Of a stretch of 64,000 bases of DNA, positions 1 to 8,806 are shown in pieces. Positions within the stretch are counted from its first letter, which is position 1. Every line of letters begins with the position of its first letter. Both the position numbers and the translations under genes were made by a program. Origin of the DNA: Chloroflexota bacterium (GTDB lineage Bacteria; Chloroflexota; Limnocylindria; Limnocylindrales; CSP1-4); contig JACPOU010000029.1 of the NCBI GenBank assembly GCA_016191345.1, positions 120,233 through 184,232 of the forward strand, given 5' to 3'. The notes beneath the pieces are model-generated. The model was not told the DNA's origin. It searched no databases and was given only the letters and a program-made list of their open reading frames with translations.

Positions 1-1
1 T

Positions 2-607
2 TCCCACGCCTTCATCCTCCGGGAGCCGTCGCGCTGCATCGACTGCGGCCGCTGCGCGACCGTCTGCGCCGAGGTCGTCGGGGCGGCCTGCTACGACTTC
101 ATGCGAATCGGCTTCGACACCCTCGTGACGACGCCACTCGACATGAGCCTCAACGACACGCCCTGCGTCTCCTGCGGGCGGTGCGCCGAGACGTGCCCCA
201 CGGGCGCGCTCATGCCGAAGCCGCGGGTCCTGGAGAAGTACGAGGTCGACGAGTCCCGCTGCATCCTCTGCGGCATCTGCGTCGACGCCTGCCCCTACGA
301 CGCCCTCCGCGACGGCGGCGAGTTCGAGCTCTCCCACGTGAGCCGCGAGGCCCCGATGATCGACCTCATGGCCCTCGCCGCGGTCGATCGCGAGACCGAG
401 GTCACCTACATCCGCAAGGAGCGCGACTGGCTCCAGCGGGCCGCCGACGAGGGTCGGTTCGTCGATCGCGGGCGGCTCCTCCCGATGCTGCCGGCGGGCC
501 TCGCCGCGGCGAACGCCGGGAACGGCAACGGCGGCTCCGCGCTCACGACGACCGGTCACGGCCACGATCACGGCGGCGCGGGTGGGACCCACGCCAACGC
601 GAGGTAG
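2..607 (+). CDS. Complex I iron-sulfur subunit, NuoG/HoxU-like plus NuoI-like (5' partial)
   Basis: The reading frame is open from the window edge, so the N-terminus is missing. The 201 visible residues hold three CxxCxxCxxxC motifs: one at the extreme left (SRCIDCGRCATVC), then CVSCGRCAETCP and CILCGICVDACP. The first two, with GFDTLVTTP between them, resemble the ferredoxin segment of NuoG, HoxU or formate dehydrogenase alpha. The third, followed by a GEFELSHVSREAPMIDL stretch, resembles the second half of NuoI. It sits where nuoI normally lies, 7 bases before nuoJ, so it should carry electrons to the membrane arm of NADH-quinone oxidoreductase. The tail is Gly/His rich (GHGHDHGG). A plain NuoI has only two such motifs, so this is either a NuoG/NuoI-type fusion or an unusual ferredoxin subunit. 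The missing 5' part would decide. Confidence 0.75.
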   Translation, partial: SHAFILREPSRCIDCGRCATVCAEVVGAACYDFMRIGFDTLVTTPLDMSLNDTPCVSCGRCAETCPTGALMPKPRVLEKYEVDESRCILCGICVDACPYDALRDGGEFELSHVSREAPMIDLMALAAVDRETEVTYIRKERDWLQRAADEGRFVDRGRLLPMLPAGLAAANAGNGNGGSALTTTGHGHDHGGAGGTHANAR

Positions 608-614
608 GCCGCTG

Positions 615-1202
615 ATGCGCGCCTGGCTCTACCTGCTCGCGGCGGCCATCGCCGGCGCGATCATCACGACCCCGGCGATCCTCGTCTTCCTGCTCGGCGG
701 CGGCTCCACCGACGACGCCCTCTTCGCGTCGCTGGCCACGCTGCTGCTCGTCTCGGCGATCGCCGTCGTGACGATGCGCGACATCATCCGCTGCGGCCTG
801 GCCATGATCGTCTCGTTCCTGTCCCTGGCCGGCATCTACGTCGTCGTCGGGGCGCCCCTCGTCGCGGCCGCGCAGGTCATCGTCTACATCGGCGCGATCA
901 GCGTCCTGATCCTCTTCGCGATCATGCTGACCCAGTCGAAGGCGGGGCCCTCGAAGCTCGTCTTCCAGACCCAGGCGGCGCCGGCGGCCGTGGCGGCCAT
1001 CGTCCTCGCGGTGCTCATCGCGCTCGGGGTCGCCTCGACGGACTGGGGCGAGGTCGGCCAGCGGGCCCGGCTGGCCACCGATGCCCTGGCGCGCCTCCTG
1101 TTCGACGCATACGTCCTGCCCTTCGAGATCGTGAGCGTCCTGCTCCTCGCGGCGGTGATCGGCGGCGTGTTCATCGCCAAGCGCGAGGAGGGCGCCAGCT
1201 GA
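615..1202 (+). CDS. nuoJ: NADH-quinone oxidoreductase subunit J
   Basis: This 195-residue integral membrane protein has five hydrophobic segments, as expected for NuoJ, a proton-channel-adjacent subunit of complex I. The segment around residues 55-75 ([20 protein letters not shown]) and the following [19 protein letters not shown] match the conserved core that carries the pi-bulge helix TM3. The ATG at 615 is chosen over an upstream in-frame ATG at 582 because the upstream one lies inside the preceding gene and adds a hydrophilic extension. The stop overlaps the ATG of nuoK by one base (TGATG), typical of translational coupling within the nuo operon. Confidence 0.93.
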   Translation: MRAWLYLLAAAIAGAIITTPAILVFLLGGGSTDDALFASLATLLLVSAIAVVTMRDIIRCGLAMIVSFLSLAGIYVVVGAPLVAAAQVIVYIGAISVLILFAIMLTQSKAGPSKLVFQTQAAPAAVAAIVLAVLIALGVASTDWGEVGQRARLATDALARLLFDAYVLPFEIVSVLLLAAVIGGVFIAKREEGAS

Positions 1203-1513
1203 TGGCCGATTCTCTCGACGCCTACCTCGTCGTCTCCGGCATGCTCTTCGCGATCGGCTCCTTCGGGTTCCTGGCCCGGCGGAACGCGATCAGCATGCTG
1301 ATGTCGATCGAGCTGATGCTCAACGCGGTCAACCTCGCGATCGTCGCGTTCGGGGCCTTCATCCCCAGGCTCAACGGCGACGGCTCGGTCATCGCCCTCA
1401 TGGTCATGGCCGTCGCCGCGGCCGAGGCCACGGTCGGCCTCGCGATCGTCATCGCGATCTACCGGAACCGGAAGACCCCGCTCGTCGACGAGTACGACGC
1501 GATGCGGCGATGA
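1202..1513 (+). CDS. nuoK: NADH-quinone oxidoreductase subunit K
   Basis: A 103-residue protein with three transmembrane helices, the normal length for NuoK (MrpC-like). Conserved acidic residues lie in the helices: Glu in [12 protein letters not shown] and Glu in [17 protein letters not shown], both part of the proton-translocating path. It overlaps nuoJ by one base and nuoL by four (ATGA). Order and spacing match the standard nuoJKLMN block. Confidence 0.95.
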   Translation: MADSLDAYLVVSGMLFAIGSFGFLARRNAISMLMSIELMLNAVNLAIVAFGAFIPRLNGDGSVIALMVMAVAAAEATVGLAIVIAIYRNRKTPLVDEYDAMRR

Positions 1514-3501
1514 TCGACACCCTCATCCCGCTCATCGCGGCCCTGCCGCTCGCGGGATTCCTCGTGACCGCCGCGATCGGGCGGCGGCTCGGCAGGCAGG
1601 CCCACTGGATCCCGGTCGCCGCGGTCGCCCTGGCCTGGGCCGCGTCGATGATCGTCGTCGTGACCGCGCTCACCGGCGGCGCGCCGTTCGGCGAGGGCGG
1701 TCACAGCGTCAGGCTCTGGGACTGGATCCCGGCCGGCAGGCTCCGGGTCGAGGCAGCCTTCTTCGTCGACAACCTGACCGCCGTCCTGCTCATCGTCGTC
1801 ATGTCGGTCGGTCTCCTCGTCCACGTCTACTCGATCGGCTACATGCGCCATGACCCCGGCTACTGGCGCTTCTTCGCCTACCTGAACCTCTTCATGTTCT
1901 CGATGCTGCTCCTCGTCCTCGGTGACAGCTGGCTGACGATGTTCGTCGCCTGGGAGCTGGTGGGCCTGTCCAGCTACCTCCTCATCGGCTTCTGGTACCG
2001 GAAGCGGTCCGCCGCCCTCGCGAGCAAGAAGGCCTTCATCGTCAACCGCGTCGGCGACGTGGGGTTCGCGCTCGGGATCATGGCGATCTGGGTGAACACC
2101 GGGACGCTGAACATCCAGGAATCGCTGCGTCTCATGACGAGCGAGACCCTGACCGCCTTCCCGATCCCGCTCGGCCTCGTCGCACTCCTCGTCTTCGCCG
2201 GAGCGATGGGCAAGAGCGCCCAGTTCCCGCTCCACGTGTGGCTGCCGGACGCGATGGAGGGCCCCACGCCGGTCTCCGCCCTGATCCACGCCGCGACGAT
2301 GGTCAACGCCGGCGTCTACCTCGTCGCGCGGGCCAATCCGCTCTTCGCAACGGCGCCCGAGGCGATGGTCATCGTGGCTGCGATCGGCATCTTCACGGCG
2401 ATCCTCGCGGCCTCGATCGCGATGACCCAGACCGACATCAAGCGGGTCCTGGCCTATTCGACGCTCAGCCAGCTGGGCTACATGTTCGCGGCGCTGGGCG
2501 TCGGCGCGTGGACCGCGGCGATCTTCCACCTCATGGCCCAGGGATTCACCAAGGGCCTCCTGTTCCTCGCCTCCGGTTCGGTCATCCACGCCGTCCACGA
2601 CGAGCAGGACATGCGGAAGATGGGGGGCCTCCGGCGCAAGATTCCGCATACCTACCGGACGATGCTCATCGGGGCCATCGGGATGGCCGGGATCCCGCCC
2701 CTCGCCGGCTTCTTCAGCAAGGACGAGATCATCGGGGAGGCCTTCAAGCTCGGATTCCAGTGGGTCTGGGCGATCGGCGTCGTCGTCGCGATCATGACCG
2801 CGTTCTACATGTTCCGGCTCATCGGCCTGACGTTCTGGGGTGAGAGCCGGGTGGACCCGGCAGTCGAACCGACGGTCCACGAATCGCCACCGGTCATGAC
2901 CGCGCCGCTCTGGCTCCTCGCGATTCCATCCATCCTCCTCGGCCTGGTCCTCGCCTGGCCGGGGCCGCCGATCGGGCCGCTGTTCGGGCTGCCGGGCCCG
3001 GGCCTCCTCGCGGGCTGGCTCGAGCCGGTCTTCAGGAGCGGACGGGAGATCCTGGGTGAACGCGAGAGCGCGTTTGCGCTCTTCGGCATCGACGGCGCCC
3101 TCATCGCCGCGAGCGTGGCGGTGGCGGTCATCGGCATGGTCGTCGCGTGGCGGCTCTTCGGGGTCGAGATCGGGCCGCTCCGCGGCCGCGGCAAGCCGGA
3201 GCTCGTCCGGCAGCTCACCGCGCGCGTGCCGTTCCTCTACCGCGCCTCGCTCAACAAGTGGTGGTTCGATGACCTCAACCACCTTCTGTTCATGGTCATC
3301 GGCGGCCGGATCGCCGGCGTCCTGTGGTGGTTCGATACCCGCGTCGTCGACGGCATCGTGAACGGCATCGGGGCGGTCACCCGGCGGAGTGGCGGCGGCC
3401 TGGCTCGCGTCCAGACGGGCCGGGTCCAGAACTACGCCCTCGGCATCGCGTTCGGGCTCATCGTCATGGTCGGGTCGTACCTCATGATCGCGGGCCGCTA
3501 G
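1510..3501 (+). CDS. nuoL: NADH-quinone oxidoreductase subunit L
   Basis: At 663 residues this is full-length NuoL, the distal antiporter-like proton pump of complex I. The Proton_antipo core is clear: [18 protein letters not shown] carries the conserved Glu, [19 protein letters not shown] carries the key Lys and the [30 protein letters not shown] region follows in sequence. The C-terminal part contains the amphipathic lateral helix region and a final TM helix (residues about 635-660). It starts 4 bases inside nuoK and is followed by nuoM after 3 bases. Confidence 0.95.
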   Translation: MIDTLIPLIAALPLAGFLVTAAIGRRLGRQAHWIPVAAVALAWAASMIVVVTALTGGAPFGEGGHSVRLWDWIPAGRLRVEAAFFVDNLTAVLLIVVMSVGLLVHVYSIGYMRHDPGYWRFFAYLNLFMFSMLLLVLGDSWLTMFVAWELVGLSSYLLIGFWYRKRSAALASKKAFIVNRVGDVGFALGIMAIWVNTGTLNIQESLRLMTSETLTAFPIPLGLVALLVFAGAMGKSAQFPLHVWLPDAMEGPTPVSALIHAATMVNAGVYLVARANPLFATAPEAMVIVAAIGIFTAILAASIAMTQTDIKRVLAYSTLSQLGYMFAALGVGAWTAAIFHLMAQGFTKGLLFLASGSVIHAVHDEQDMRKMGGLRRKIPHTYRTMLIGAIGMAGIPPLAGFFSKDEIIGEAFKLGFQWVWAIGVVVAIMTAFYMFRLIGLTFWGESRVDPAVEPTVHESPPVMTAPLWLLAIPSILLGLVLAWPGPPIGPLFGLPGPGLLAGWLEPVFRSGREILGERESAFALFGIDGALIAASVAVAVIGMVVAWRLFGVEIGPLRGRGKPELVRQLTARVPFLYRASLNKWWFDDLNHLLFMVIGGRIAGVLWWFDTRVVDGIVNGIGAVTRRSGGGLARVQTGRVQNYALGIAFGLIVMVGSYLMIAGR

Positions 3502-3504
3502 GCA

Positions 3505-5193
3505 ATGGCCAACCTGCCGATCCTGTCGATCGTCACCTTTCTGCCGCTCGCCGGGGCGCTCCTCGTCGGGCTCCTGCCGGCCCGCTATGCCCGGCCCGTC
3601 GCCCTCGGAACGGCCCTCCTGGCCTGGGTCGCCTCGCTTCTCCTCGTCATCGGCTTCTCGACGAGCCGCGGCGGGCTCTTCCAGTTCGTCGAGGAGGTGA
3701 GCTGGATCCCGAGCTTCGGCATCGAATACAAGCTCGGGGTCGACGGGCTGTCGCTTGTCCTCGTTCTTCTGACGACGACGCTGACGTGGATCAGCATCCT
3801 GGCGAGCTTCAGGCCGATCCAGACCCGGATCAAGGAGTACATGGTCGCCTTCCTCGTCCTCGAGGTCGGGATGATCGGCGTGTTCCTGGCCCTCAACTCC
3901 TTCCTCTTCTACATCTTCTGGGAGATCGTCCTCGTCCCGATGTACCTGATCATCGGGATCTGGGGCGGAGCGAACCGGATCTACGCCACGATCAAGTTCG
4001 TCCTCTACACCCTGGTCGGGTCGCTCCTCATGCTCGTCGCGATCCTCGCGACCGCCTTCGCGTTCCAGGCGGCCAACGGCGGCAGCTGGGCCGGCGCCTT
4101 CGACTTCCAGGTCCTCCGCGAGTACGCGACGCAGGGCGGCGGCTTCGACCCGACGCTCCAGCTCCTCGCCTTCGGGGCGTTCTTCCTCGCCTTCGCGATC
4201 AAGGTCCCGATGTTCCCCTTCCACACCTGGCTGCCGGACGCCCACGTCGAGGCGCCGACCGCGGGCTCCGTGATCCTGGCCGCGGTGATGCTGAAGCTGG
4301 GTGCCTACGGCTTCATCCGCTGGACGCTGTCGCTCTACCCGGACGCGGCCCACACGTACGCGCCGCTGATCATCGTCCTGAGCCTGATCGGGATCATCTA
4401 CGGCGCGATCGTCGCCCTCGTCCAGCCGGACCTCAAGAAGCTCGTGGCCTACTCGTCCGTCTCGCACATGGGCTTCGTCACGCTCGGGATCTTCGTCTTC
4501 CAGCCGCAGGCCATGGAGGGCGCGATCCTCCAGATGATCAACCACGGGCTGATCACGGGCGCCCTCTTCCTCCTCGTCGGCGTGATCTACGAGCGGACCC
4601 ACGACCGGACGATCGCGAAGATGGGCGGCCTCGCCGGCCGGACCCCGGTCTACATCGCGATCTTCGGGTTCTTCGTCTTCGCCTCCGCCGGCCTGCCGGG
4701 CCTGTCCGGGTTCGTCGGCGAGTTCCTGACCCTGATCGGGACGTTCGCGGCGAATCCATGGGCCGCCGTGGTCGCGACGTTGGTCATGATCTTCGCCGCG
4801 GGCTACCTCCTGTGGATGTTCCAGCGGGTCGCGACCGGCGAGCTCTCGGGGTTCCTGTCGGGGCTCGGCAGCCGCCTCACGGACATCAGCCCGGTCGAGA
4901 TCCTGACCCTCGCCCCGCTCGCCGCGCTCGTGGTCGCGTTCGGCCTCTTCCCGGGCCTGCTCCTCGACACGATCGCCGGCAGCGTCGACGCTTCGCTCGC
5001 CGACGCGTCCGCGGGCTCTGCCATCGCCGTCGATCCGCTCGTGGTGGCCGCCGGGCTCGGGATCGTCGCGGCCGCGATCGTCGTCCGGATCCTGACCCTG
5101 CCGGCGGGGAGCCGGACGTCCACCACGGCGCCGACGACGCCCGCGGACGGCACGCCCGCCGGCGAGACGGCCGCCCCGGGGAGCGCTGCATGA
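3505..5193 (+). CDS. nuoM: NADH-quinone oxidoreductase subunit M
   Basis: A 562-residue antiporter-like complex I subunit with about 14 TM helices. Diagnostic stretches are FYIFWEIVLVPMYLIIGIWG (conserved Glu), IKVPMFPFHTWLPDAHVEAP (conserved Lys and His) and KKLVAYSSVSHMGFV. The C-terminal 50 residues form an unusual Thr/Pro/Ala-rich soluble tail beyond the last helix, so the protein is somewhat longer than the usual 490-510. The stop overlaps the nuoN start (ATGA). Confidence 0.94.
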   Translation: MANLPILSIVTFLPLAGALLVGLLPARYARPVALGTALLAWVASLLLVIGFSTSRGGLFQFVEEVSWIPSFGIEYKLGVDGLSLVLVLLTTTLTWISILASFRPIQTRIKEYMVAFLVLEVGMIGVFLALNSFLFYIFWEIVLVPMYLIIGIWGGANRIYATIKFVLYTLVGSLLMLVAILATAFAFQAANGGSWAGAFDFQVLREYATQGGGFDPTLQLLAFGAFFLAFAIKVPMFPFHTWLPDAHVEAPTAGSVILAAVMLKLGAYGFIRWTLSLYPDAAHTYAPLIIVLSLIGIIYGAIVALVQPDLKKLVAYSSVSHMGFVTLGIFVFQPQAMEGAILQMINHGLITGALFLLVGVIYERTHDRTIAKMGGLAGRTPVYIAIFGFFVFASAGLPGLSGFVGEFLTLIGTFAANPWAAVVATLVMIFAAGYLLWMFQRVATGELSGFLSGLGSRLTDISPVEILTLAPLAALVVAFGLFPGLLLDTIAGSVDASLADASAGSAIAVDPLVVAAGLGIVAAAIVVRILTLPAGSRTSTTAPTTPADGTPAGETAAPGSAA

Positions 5194-6662
5194 CCTGGTC
5201 CGACCTCGTCACCAGCGCACCGCTGGTCGTGGCCATCCTCGTCGCCGGTGCCGTGGTCGTCGCCGACATCGTCCGGCCCGGGCGGAGCGGGCCCGTCCTG
5301 GCGGTCAGCCTGGCCGGCCTCGCGCTCGTGTTCGGCCTGACGATCGTGACCGGGGCGACGCCCGCAACCGCGTTCGGTGGCGCCTACACCGTCGACGCCC
5401 TGACGACGTTCCTCGACGGACTCTTCGTCCTGATCGTCGTCTTCACGCTCGTCTTCGCCCCGGACTACCTCGCGCCACGCGGCCTGCCGCTCGCGGAGTT
5501 CGCGATGGTCCTGCTCTTCGCCATGACCGGGGCGATGCTCATCGCCGCCTCGGCGGACCTCCTCGTCCTCTTCATCGGCCTCGAGCTCATGGTCCTGCCG
5601 GGCTACCTCCTCGCCGGCTACCACAAGTCGGACGGCTTCTCGACCGAGGGCGCGATCAAGTACTTCCTCCTCGGCTCGTTCAGCTCGGCGATCTTCCTCT
5701 TCGGCCTCGCCTTCGTGTGGGGCCTGACCGGGACGACGCGGGTCGCCGAGGTCGCCGATGCGCTCTCGGGGCTCGTCGCGGCGGGCGGCGTCTCCACCGG
5801 CCTTGCCCTGGGGCTCGCCTTCATGACCACCGGCGTGGCGTTCAAGATCGCCGCCGTCCCGTTCCATTACTGGACGCCCGACGCGTACCAGGGCTCGCCG
5901 ACGCCGGTGACCGGCTACCTCTCCGTGGGTCCGAAGATCGGGGCGTTCGCGCTCATCCTGCGGCTCTTCGTCGAGGCGCTCGGGCCGCTGAAGGCAGACT
6001 GGTTCGCGGTCATCGTCGTCCTCGCCGTCCTGACGATGACCCTCGGCAACCTCGTGGCGCTGACCCAGACGAACGTCAAGCGGATGCTGGCCTACAGCTC
6101 CATCGCCCACACCGGCTACATGCTGGTCGGGCTCGCCGCCTATGCCGCCGGACGGATCGAGGGCCTGCAGGGGCTTCTCTACTACGGAGCCGCGTACTCG
6201 TTCATGAATCTCGGCGCCTTCGCGATCATCGCGGCGCTCCAGAAGCGCGCCGGCGTGACCTCGAACCTCGAGACCTTTGCGGGGCTCGGGCGCCGCGAGA
6301 CGGGCCTCGGGATCCTGATGACGCTGTTCCTGCTCTCGCTGACCGGCATCCCCCCGACGGCCGGATTCCTGGCCAAGGCGCTCGTCATCGTCGCGGCGGT
6401 CCAGGCCAGCCAGGACGGCGTGGGCTCGATGGGCCTCCTCGCCGTCGTCCTCGTGCTGAACGCCGCCGTCGCCGCGTTCTACTACCTGCGGGTCGTCGTC
6501 TACATGTTCATGCGCGAGCCACAATCGGAGCAGCCCGCGCTCCGGCACGGCCGGCTGCTCTGGGGCGGGCTCGTCGTGGCGACGATCCTCACGGTGGTCC
6601 TCGGCGTGATCCCCGGGCCGCTTCTCGACATCGTCAGGAACGCCGCCGCCGCCATCGGCTGA
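5190..6662 (+). CDS. nuoN: NADH-quinone oxidoreductase subunit N
   Basis: The ATG at 5190 overlaps the nuoM stop by four bases and gives 490 residues, the family's usual size. Typical NuoN segments are LLVLFIGLELMVLPGYLLAG, AIKYFLLGSFSSAIFLFG, FKIAAVPFHYWTPDAYQGSP and VKRMLAYSSIAHTGYMLVG, carrying the Glu and Lys residues of the antiporter fold. It is the last gene of the nuo operon; the next gene is on the opposite strand with its stop 2 bases away. Confidence 0.95.
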   Translation: MTWSDLVTSAPLVVAILVAGAVVVADIVRPGRSGPVLAVSLAGLALVFGLTIVTGATPATAFGGAYTVDALTTFLDGLFVLIVVFTLVFAPDYLAPRGLPLAEFAMVLLFAMTGAMLIAASADLLVLFIGLELMVLPGYLLAGYHKSDGFSTEGAIKYFLLGSFSSAIFLFGLAFVWGLTGTTRVAEVADALSGLVAAGGVSTGLALGLAFMTTGVAFKIAAVPFHYWTPDAYQGSPTPVTGYLSVGPKIGAFALILRLFVEALGPLKADWFAVIVVLAVLTMTLGNLVALTQTNVKRMLAYSSIAHTGYMLVGLAAYAAGRIEGLQGLLYYGAAYSFMNLGAFAIIAALQKRAGVTSNLETFAGLGRRETGLGILMTLFLLSLTGIPPTAGFLAKALVIVAAVQASQDGVGSMGLLAVVLVLNAAVAAFYYLRVVVYMFMREPQSEQPALRHGRLLWGGLVVATILTVVLGVIPGPLLDIVRNAAAAIG

Positions 6663-6663
6663 A

Positions 6664-6945
6664 CTAGCCGCCCTCGGGCCATGTGATCAGACGGAATCGC
6701 CCGTCCGCGGCCGATGCCGTTCGTCGCTCGCCGGACCCGGTCGCCGGCGCGGAGCCGGACGGCGAATCCGAGGCCGGCGCACCGGACGGCGAATCCGAGG
6801 CCGGCGCGCCGGACGGAGCCGGCGAGCCCGAGGCGTCGCCCTGGAGCGCCGGATCCGGCATGAAGGCGATCGCGGCCACGATGAGGACGATCGCGGTGAG
6901 GGCCCCTGCCACGCTGCCCGCTGCGATCGTCGCGCGAGGACTCAT
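6664..6945 (-). CDS. Small membrane-anchored protein, unknown function
   Basis: The most likely start is ATG at 6945 (MSPRATIAAGS), giving 93 residues: an N-terminal TM helix (about residues 8-28) followed by a Ser/Pro/Ala/Gly-rich exported segment containing a repeated ASDSPSGAP unit. The frame is open further upstream to 7056, but that part overlaps the start of the divergent sortase-like gene. I recognise no family. It converges with nuoN with only one base between the stop codons. It could be a false call in GC-rich DNA, but the TM helix and low-complexity linker resemble the secreted proteins elsewhere in this window. Confidence 0.45.
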   Translation of the reverse strand: MSPRATIAAGSVAGALTAIVLIVAAIAFMPDPALQGDASGSPAPSGAPASDSPSGAPASDSPSGSAPATGSGERRTASAADGRFRLITWPEGG

Positions 6946-7010
6946 GGCCGCGAGGGTACCAGTACGAGCGGGCGGGGGCGCCTCCCGGGACCCGCTGCTA
7001 GCCTTCCTGC

Positions 7011-7724
7011 GTGGACAGCCTTGCCCTCCGCCTGCGCTCGCGCCTGCTCCCGGCACTCCTCACCGCGCTCGGGGTCGCGTTCCTGACGGCCGGGCTCCTC
7101 ACATACACCACCCCGGTGGAGGCCGGCCCGGAATCGTCCGAGCCGCCGACCATCGTCACCCTCCCGCCGACGGTCGCGCCGTCCACGACGCCACGAGCCT
7201 CGAACGACCCGACAGCGAGCCCGACCCCCACCGTCCCGGCGGATCGCGTCGCGACGCGGGTCGTCGTGTCGGCCCTCGGGATCGACCTGCCGGTCATCAA
7301 GCAACCCGCAGCCTCGACGTACCCGCTGTGCGACGTCGCGATGTACATCGAGTGGCCGTTCCCGCCTCCCGGCCAGCCGGGATTCGGCCGCGCGACGTAC
7401 TTGTTTGCCCATGCCCGAGAAGGCATGTTCCTGCCCATCCTCACGGCCAGCAAGATCGACAACGGCGCGAAGATGCTGGGGATGATCGTCGAGGTCTACA
7501 CGAGTGACGACCAGCTGTACCTCTACGAGATCACGGAGGTGCGGCGCCACCAGCTGAACCTCGACGACGCGATCGCCGCCACCACCGAGCAGGTCTGGCT
7601 CCAGACCTCGGAGGGGCCCAAGGGCACGCGGCCCAAGACGCAGGTCGTCGCCAAGTTCCTGTCGTCCGGCCCCGCCGACCCCGCGGCCGCGCACCCGGAC
7701 CCGAAGCCGAGAGTCTGCGGCTAG
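7011..7724 (+). CDS. Sortase-fold protein without canonical catalytic Cys
   Basis: GTG start; 237 residues with an N-terminal signal/anchor helix (about 12-32) and a Thr/Pro/Ser-rich linker to about residue 80, so the domain lies outside the membrane. The C-terminal 150 residues look like a class E/F-type sortase: TYLFAHAREGMF gives the catalytic-type His134, and the strand that normally reads TLxTC reads WLQTSEGP, putting Ser200 at the Cys position, with Arg207 downstream as the usual Arg. The only cysteine in the core is Cys107 in YPLCDVA. A classical Cys-His-Arg transpeptidase is therefore not formed; Cys107 or Ser200 may act, or the protein is non-catalytic. Its stop shares a CTAG with the converging CorA-like gene. 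Confidence 0.75.
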   Translation: MDSLALRLRSRLLPALLTALGVAFLTAGLLTYTTPVEAGPESSEPPTIVTLPPTVAPSTTPRASNDPTASPTPTVPADRVATRVVVSALGIDLPVIKQPAASTYPLCDVAMYIEWPFPPPGQPGFGRATYLFAHAREGMFLPILTASKIDNGAKMLGMIVEVYTSDDQLYLYEITEVRRHQLNLDDAIAATTEQVWLQTSEGPKGTRPKTQVVAKFLSSGPADPAAAHPDPKPRVCG

Positions 7725-8806
7725 ATCCAGTCGAGCCGCCGCAGGACGAGCGCGGCGATCGCGGAGACGGTGACCGTCGCGATCGCCACGACCCAGAAGC
7801 CGGTCGCCTCGCCGCCACTGAAGGCGAGCCCGGCCTCGCTCATCCCGAAGATCCCCGCGATGGCGCCGATCCCGGCCAGCAGGACCGTGACGCCGGTCAG
7901 GCGCTTCATGATCGCCGAGAGGTTGTTGTTGACCTGGGAGAGATAGACGTCGAGCGTCGCGGCGACCAGCTCCCGGTCGTTGTCGAGCTCATCGGTGATC
8001 CGGATGACGTGGTCGTAGACGTCCCGGAAGAAGAGGAGCTCCGTGCCGTCGATCAGGGCCAGGTCGCGGTTCGTGAGCTGGTTGAGGACCTCCCGCACCG
8101 GGCTGACCGCACGCCGGACGTCGATGAGGTCCCGCTTCAGGCCGAAGACTTCCGTGAGGGTCTCGCGGTCGGTCCGCTCCATGACCCGGTCCTGGAGGGC
8201 GTCGATCGCGTCCTCCATCTGGTCGGCGAACGGGAAGTAGGCGTCGACGATCGTGTCCGCCAGGGCCCACAGGAGATGGTCCGGGCCGTCGCGCAGGATC
8301 GGCTCGAGCCCGGATCGGAAGTGCGTGCTCAGCCGTGGATCCCAGCCGCGCGGATGGGCGCTCAGCAGGAAGCGCTCGCCGAGGACGAGGTCGATCTCGT
8401 GGGTCCGGATGCCGTCCTCAAGCTCGAGGGCGAAGAGGACGAGGTGGATGACGCCGTCCGTCGCCTCGATCTTGGGCCGCTGGTTGCCCTCGACGATGTC
8501 CTCGGCGATGAGCGGATGGAGCCCCAGGAGCGCGGCGACCTCGGCGACTTCGGCGGCGCTCGGAGCGGCAAGGTCGATCCAGACCGTAGCGGCGGGCATC
8601 CCGCGGGCGTAGCCGAGGAGGCCGTCGCGGAGCGCCTGGAGCGCCTCGCTGCCGGTCCACTCGCGGCTCGTGCCATCGAGGAGCGCGGCCACCCTGATGA
8701 CGCCGATCGGCGGCTCGATCGCCTGCGCCCCCGCCTTCGGGCCCAGCGAGCGGCCCGCCGCCGCGGACCCCGCCCGCCCCTCCGACCGCGCGCGATCGTC
8801 GCTCAC
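7721..8806 (-). CDS. CorA-family divalent cation transporter
   Basis: GTG start; 361 residues. The long cytoplasmic funnel domain (about 35-290) contains the family's HPLIAEDIVEGNQRPKIE and the stalk-helix segment LSQVNNNLSAIMKRLTGVTV; two TM helices close the C-terminus. The pore signature that reads YGMN in CorA/Mrs2 reads FGMS here (IAGIFGMSEAG), so the selectivity-loop Asn is a Ser. It may transport Mg2+, Co2+ or, like ZntB-type relatives, Zn2+; the altered motif makes the substrate uncertain. The first codon overlaps the end of the upstream MFS gene by four bases, so the two are likely co-transcribed. Confidence 0.85.
   Translation of the reverse strand: MSDDRARSEGRAGSAAAGRSLGPKAGAQAIEPPIGVIRVAALLDGTSREWTGSEALQALRDGLLGYARGMPAATVWIDLAAPSAAEVAEVAALLGLHPLIAEDIVEGNQRPKIEATDGVIHLVLFALELEDGIRTHEIDLVLGERFLLSAHPRGWDPRLSTHFRSGLEPILRDGPDHLLWALADTIVDAYFPFADQMEDAIDALQDRVMERTDRETLTEVFGLKRDLIDVRRAVSPVREVLNQLTNRDLALIDGTELLFFRDVYDHVIRITDELDNDRELVAATLDVYLSQVNNNLSAIMKRLTGVTVLLAGIGAIAGIFGMSEAGLAFSGGEATGFWVVAIATVTVSAIAALVLRRLDWI

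Noticed and set aside
1459..4602. A 1,047-codon open frame on the minus strand across nuoL and nuoM
   Set aside because: It is antisense to two certain genes, has an Asp/Glu/Arg/His composition typical of reverse-strand reading in GC-rich DNA, and shows no family.
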